The notes beneath the pieces are model-generated. The model was given only the letters and a program-made list of their open reading frames with translations, was not told the DNA's origin and did no database searches. From Sambucus nigra (Eukaryota > Streptophyta > Magnoliopsida > Dipsacales > Adoxaceae): a DNA stretch of 64,000 nucleotides. Both the position numbers and the translations under genes were made by a program. Shown here piece by piece: positions 61,767 to 64,000 of this stretch (the first letter of the stretch is position 1; the number at the start of each line of letters is the position of its first letter). The stretch is from positions 66,975,244 to 67,039,243 of the forward strand of contig OX422215.1 in NCBI GenBank assembly GCA_949130495.1, read 5' to 3'.

Positions 61767-61945
61767 CATATCATATTGGAGGGTCCTAACTGGATGATAC
61801 TTGGTTATTGTTGTACAATAATGGATAAAGATTCATATGAGTTTGTTCGAAAATGCAAGGCTTGATAACTTCATGGTAACCTCATTCATACCCCATCGGT
61901 GGAACTTCATTCACTAGTTACCCCCTATCACTTCCATACTTGACC
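61767..61945 (+). pseudogene. gypsy integrase remnant (zinc domain)
   Basis: Continues the frame broken by the CACTA element: ILGYCCTIMDKDSYEFVRKC, then in a shifted frame LHGNLIHTPSVELHSLVTPY, the linker before the catalytic core. It breaks off at the minisatellite-rich insertion. Confidence 0.8.
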
Positions 61946-62346
61946 AAGTTGACACACCCCAACTCAGTTACTTATAATTAAGTTTGAAGGTCAAAGTGAG
62001 TCACATCATAATTACCTTATCCAAACCATAAACACAAGTATCTATACTCAACTATTAACATGAATCAATGAAACCAAAAGCCTTTCAAAATTTTAAGGTA
62101 ATTATTCCTATTCAAACTTACAGAAAAGATAAGTAGGCATAAATTACCCCATTTACATTTGACCAAATTATGATTTTATGCATCCCCTTGCTAACCCCAC
62201 CGAACTCCTAGATTTGGCAGTGAAATCACAATACCAAAAAAACATAAACATAGGAACCATGAGCAAAATAGCTCACCAAATGCATCACTACTACACTATT
62301 GCATAAAAATTAAATGCAATAAATCGTATCTATGTAACAATATAAA

Positions 62347-62655
62347 ACATCTCACCATATCTTGGTTGTTAATACGTAATAACATCTCTTGGTTGTTGAT
62401 AAGCTATAACATCTCTTGGCTATAATAAGCCATAACATCTCTTGGCTATAATAATCCATAACATCTCCTGGCTATAGTAATCCATAACATCTCTTGGCTA
62501 TAATAAGCCATAACATCTCTTGGCTATAATAATCCATAACATCTCTTGGCTGTTGATAAGCCATAACATCTCCTGGCTATAATAAACCATAACATCTCTT
62601 GGTTGTTGATAAGCCATAACATCTCCTGGCTATAATAAGCCATAACATCTCTTCA
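62347..62655. repeat. ~26-bp minisatellite (CATAACATCTCTTGGCTATA type)
   Basis: About a dozen copies of CATAACATCTCYTGGCTATA followed by ATAAGC/ATAATC or GTTGATAAGC variants. Confidence 0.93.
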
Positions 62656-63250
62656 TAACACATACATATCATATCCATAATCAACTTAATAATTATACAT
62701 ATCATATCCATAATCAACTCACTAACAACACATATCATATCATATCTATAATCAACTCAGTAACCACACATTTCATTTCCATATTCAACTCGATGACTAC
62801 ACATATCATATCCATATTCAACTCAGTAAGGACCACATATCCAATCTATAATCAACAAGGTAACTATATCCCTATTCAACTCAGTAACTACGCATATCAT
62901 ATCCATATTCAACTCAGGAATTACTACATATCATATCTATGATCAACTCAGTAAATACAACATATCATATCAATAATCAACTCAGTAACCATATCCATAT
63001 CCAATTCAGTAACCAAACATATCATATTTATATTCAACTCGAGAACTACACATATTATATCTATATTTAACTCAATAACCACTCATATCAAATCCATATT
63101 CAACCCAGTAGGTACAACATATCAAATCTATAATCAACTCAGTAGCCATATCCATATCCAATTCAGTAACTACACATATCATATCCATATCCAACTCAAT
63201 AAGTATCACATATCATATCTATAGTCAACTCAATAAGTTCCACATATCAT
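62656..63250. repeat. ~35-45-bp degenerate minisatellite (CATATCATATCYATA-TCAACTC)
   Basis: Some 15 degenerate copies of ACATATCATATCCATA followed by TTCAACTCAGTAACTAC, ending in a (TA)n run at about 63254-63292. Confidence 0.88.
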
Positions 63251-63294
<44 letters not shown>

Positions 63295-63296
63295 AG

Positions 63297-64000
63297 CCTC
63301 TTTCTATGGGAAAAATATTGATTCTCTTGGCAAGTAAGTGCTTTACGAAATGGGCAAAGGCTTTATCTTTGAAAAGGGGAAAAAATGTGTGGTATATTTC
63401 ATGAAAGAGTACATTATTTATCCATTTGGAATTCCCAATATTATTTTATCTGAGAATAGAACTCCATTTATCAACAAAGAGGTGGCAGTGCTAGCTCACA
63501 AATATTCATTTATCCACCATACTTCAACAGTGGATTTTTGTCCAATCAATAAGGGGTTCAATCCCTATTTTTAAATAAATAGTGGTTTACCCTAAAGTTA
63601 ATAGTCAACCTGAGGCCATAAAAAATACCTTGGTTAACATTTTAGTCAAGATGATGGAATAAATCCCTAGTGCATGGGATGATAAGTTACTTATTGTGAT
63701 TTTCACTCACTGAACAACTAAGAGCAAAGCAACAGTATACACACATTTTTCCTTAGTTTATTAGTTGAATCAATTCTTCTAGTGGAGCTAGAAGTATCTC
63801 CAGTCATATGTGACTTACGAAGGAGCATGCTTACACAAACAAGACACGTTCAACAAGAAGAACTAGATAAGCATAGATATAACGCGAGAAGGAACTTCCA
63901 GATCTACACGAAGCAACTCTCCGGAGCTTATACGAATTAGGTGAAAGCAAGAAAATTTTGGAGGGTGACTTAGTTTTGAAAGCTCTTCTTAACCATGTTA
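63297..64000 (+). pseudogene. gypsy integrase catalytic core and C-terminal remnant (continues past window end)
   Basis: ILLASKCFTKWAKALSL (start of the core), then after a frameshift EYIIYPFGIPNIILSENRTP plus FINKEV (the second catalytic Asp position reads Glu), then NSQPEAIKNTLVNILVKMME (Glu site) and SAWDDKLL, and weaker similarity on to the window end. It is the same copy as 57405-57851 and 61767-61945. Confidence 0.78.

Larger units (their letters stand above)
61946..63296. repeat. minisatellite-rich insertion inside the gypsy integrase, perhaps an LTR piece
   Basis: Starts close to TTGACACACCCC, which resembles an LTR start. It separates two halves of the same integrase domain with about a dozen residues missing. 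No coding, PBS or PPT is visible. Identity as a solo or truncated LTR is a guess. Confidence 0.5.

Noticed and set aside
62347..62655. CRISPR-like array of short repeats
   Set aside because: Units are contiguous with no unique spacers, in plant DNA. It is a minisatellite.

Overview
This window is repeat-dominated plant nuclear DNA, almost certainly from a flowering plant and probably a eudicot. It is AT-rich and full of nested LTR retrotransposons whose primer-binding sites match plant initiator tRNA-Met. It carries a decayed coiled-coil NB-LRR (NLR) gene, CACTA and Harbinger-like DNA transposons, and no bacterial-style operons. The species cannot be named from the sequence. No intact, clearly host-encoded protein gene is visible.

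Layout. 1-1384: AT-rich spacer with one weak small ORF. 1390-10633: complete, apparently intact Ty3/gypsy chromovirus (element 1, minus strand, 2292-bp LTRs differing by one base that I found, TSD ACTTC). 10639-16710: old spacer holding a LINE remnant, a 5'-truncated LINE insertion with a 16-bp TSD, a Harbinger-like element filled with ~225-bp tandem repeats, and microsatellites. 16716-27015: second complete but disabled chromovirus (element 2, minus strand, TSD ACAGG). 27466-29305: NLR pseudogene with a four-fold internal amplification. 30661-30895: one CACTA-type terminus. 30896-42051: tandemly duplicated 3' part of a third gypsy element (X); its LTR is split by a non-autonomous LTR element (Y, 36031-41378). 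42060-57200: minus-strand Ty1/copia element whose gag is split by a 12.3-kb Tat-lineage gypsy element (element 3, 42982-55264, TSD ATCAT). 57405-64000: degraded gypsy integrase interrupted by a 3.9-kb CACTA element (57852-61766) and by a minisatellite-rich insertion.

The most interesting parts are these. (i) Element 3 has a dead gag-pol on the minus strand, yet on the opposite strand it keeps two long open antisense genes, one of them a three-exon gene with clean splice sites and in-phase junctions. (ii) The CACTA element at 57852-61766 carries exon-intron fragments of two ubiquitin-pathway genes, an E2 conjugating enzyme and a PUX7-like UBX protein. (iii) Element 1 looks recently inserted and potentially active, and its LTR promoter has four CACGTG boxes upstream of a TATA box. 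(iv) An LTR promoter design of palindromic clusters just upstream of TATA recurs in related elements.

The genes do not form a host pathway. Gag, protease, reverse transcriptase, RNase H and integrase are each retroelement's own replication machinery. Nesting gives a partial relative order: copia before element 3; X before Y before the 2.7-kb duplication; gypsy remnant before CACTA. Element 1 is the youngest by LTR identity.
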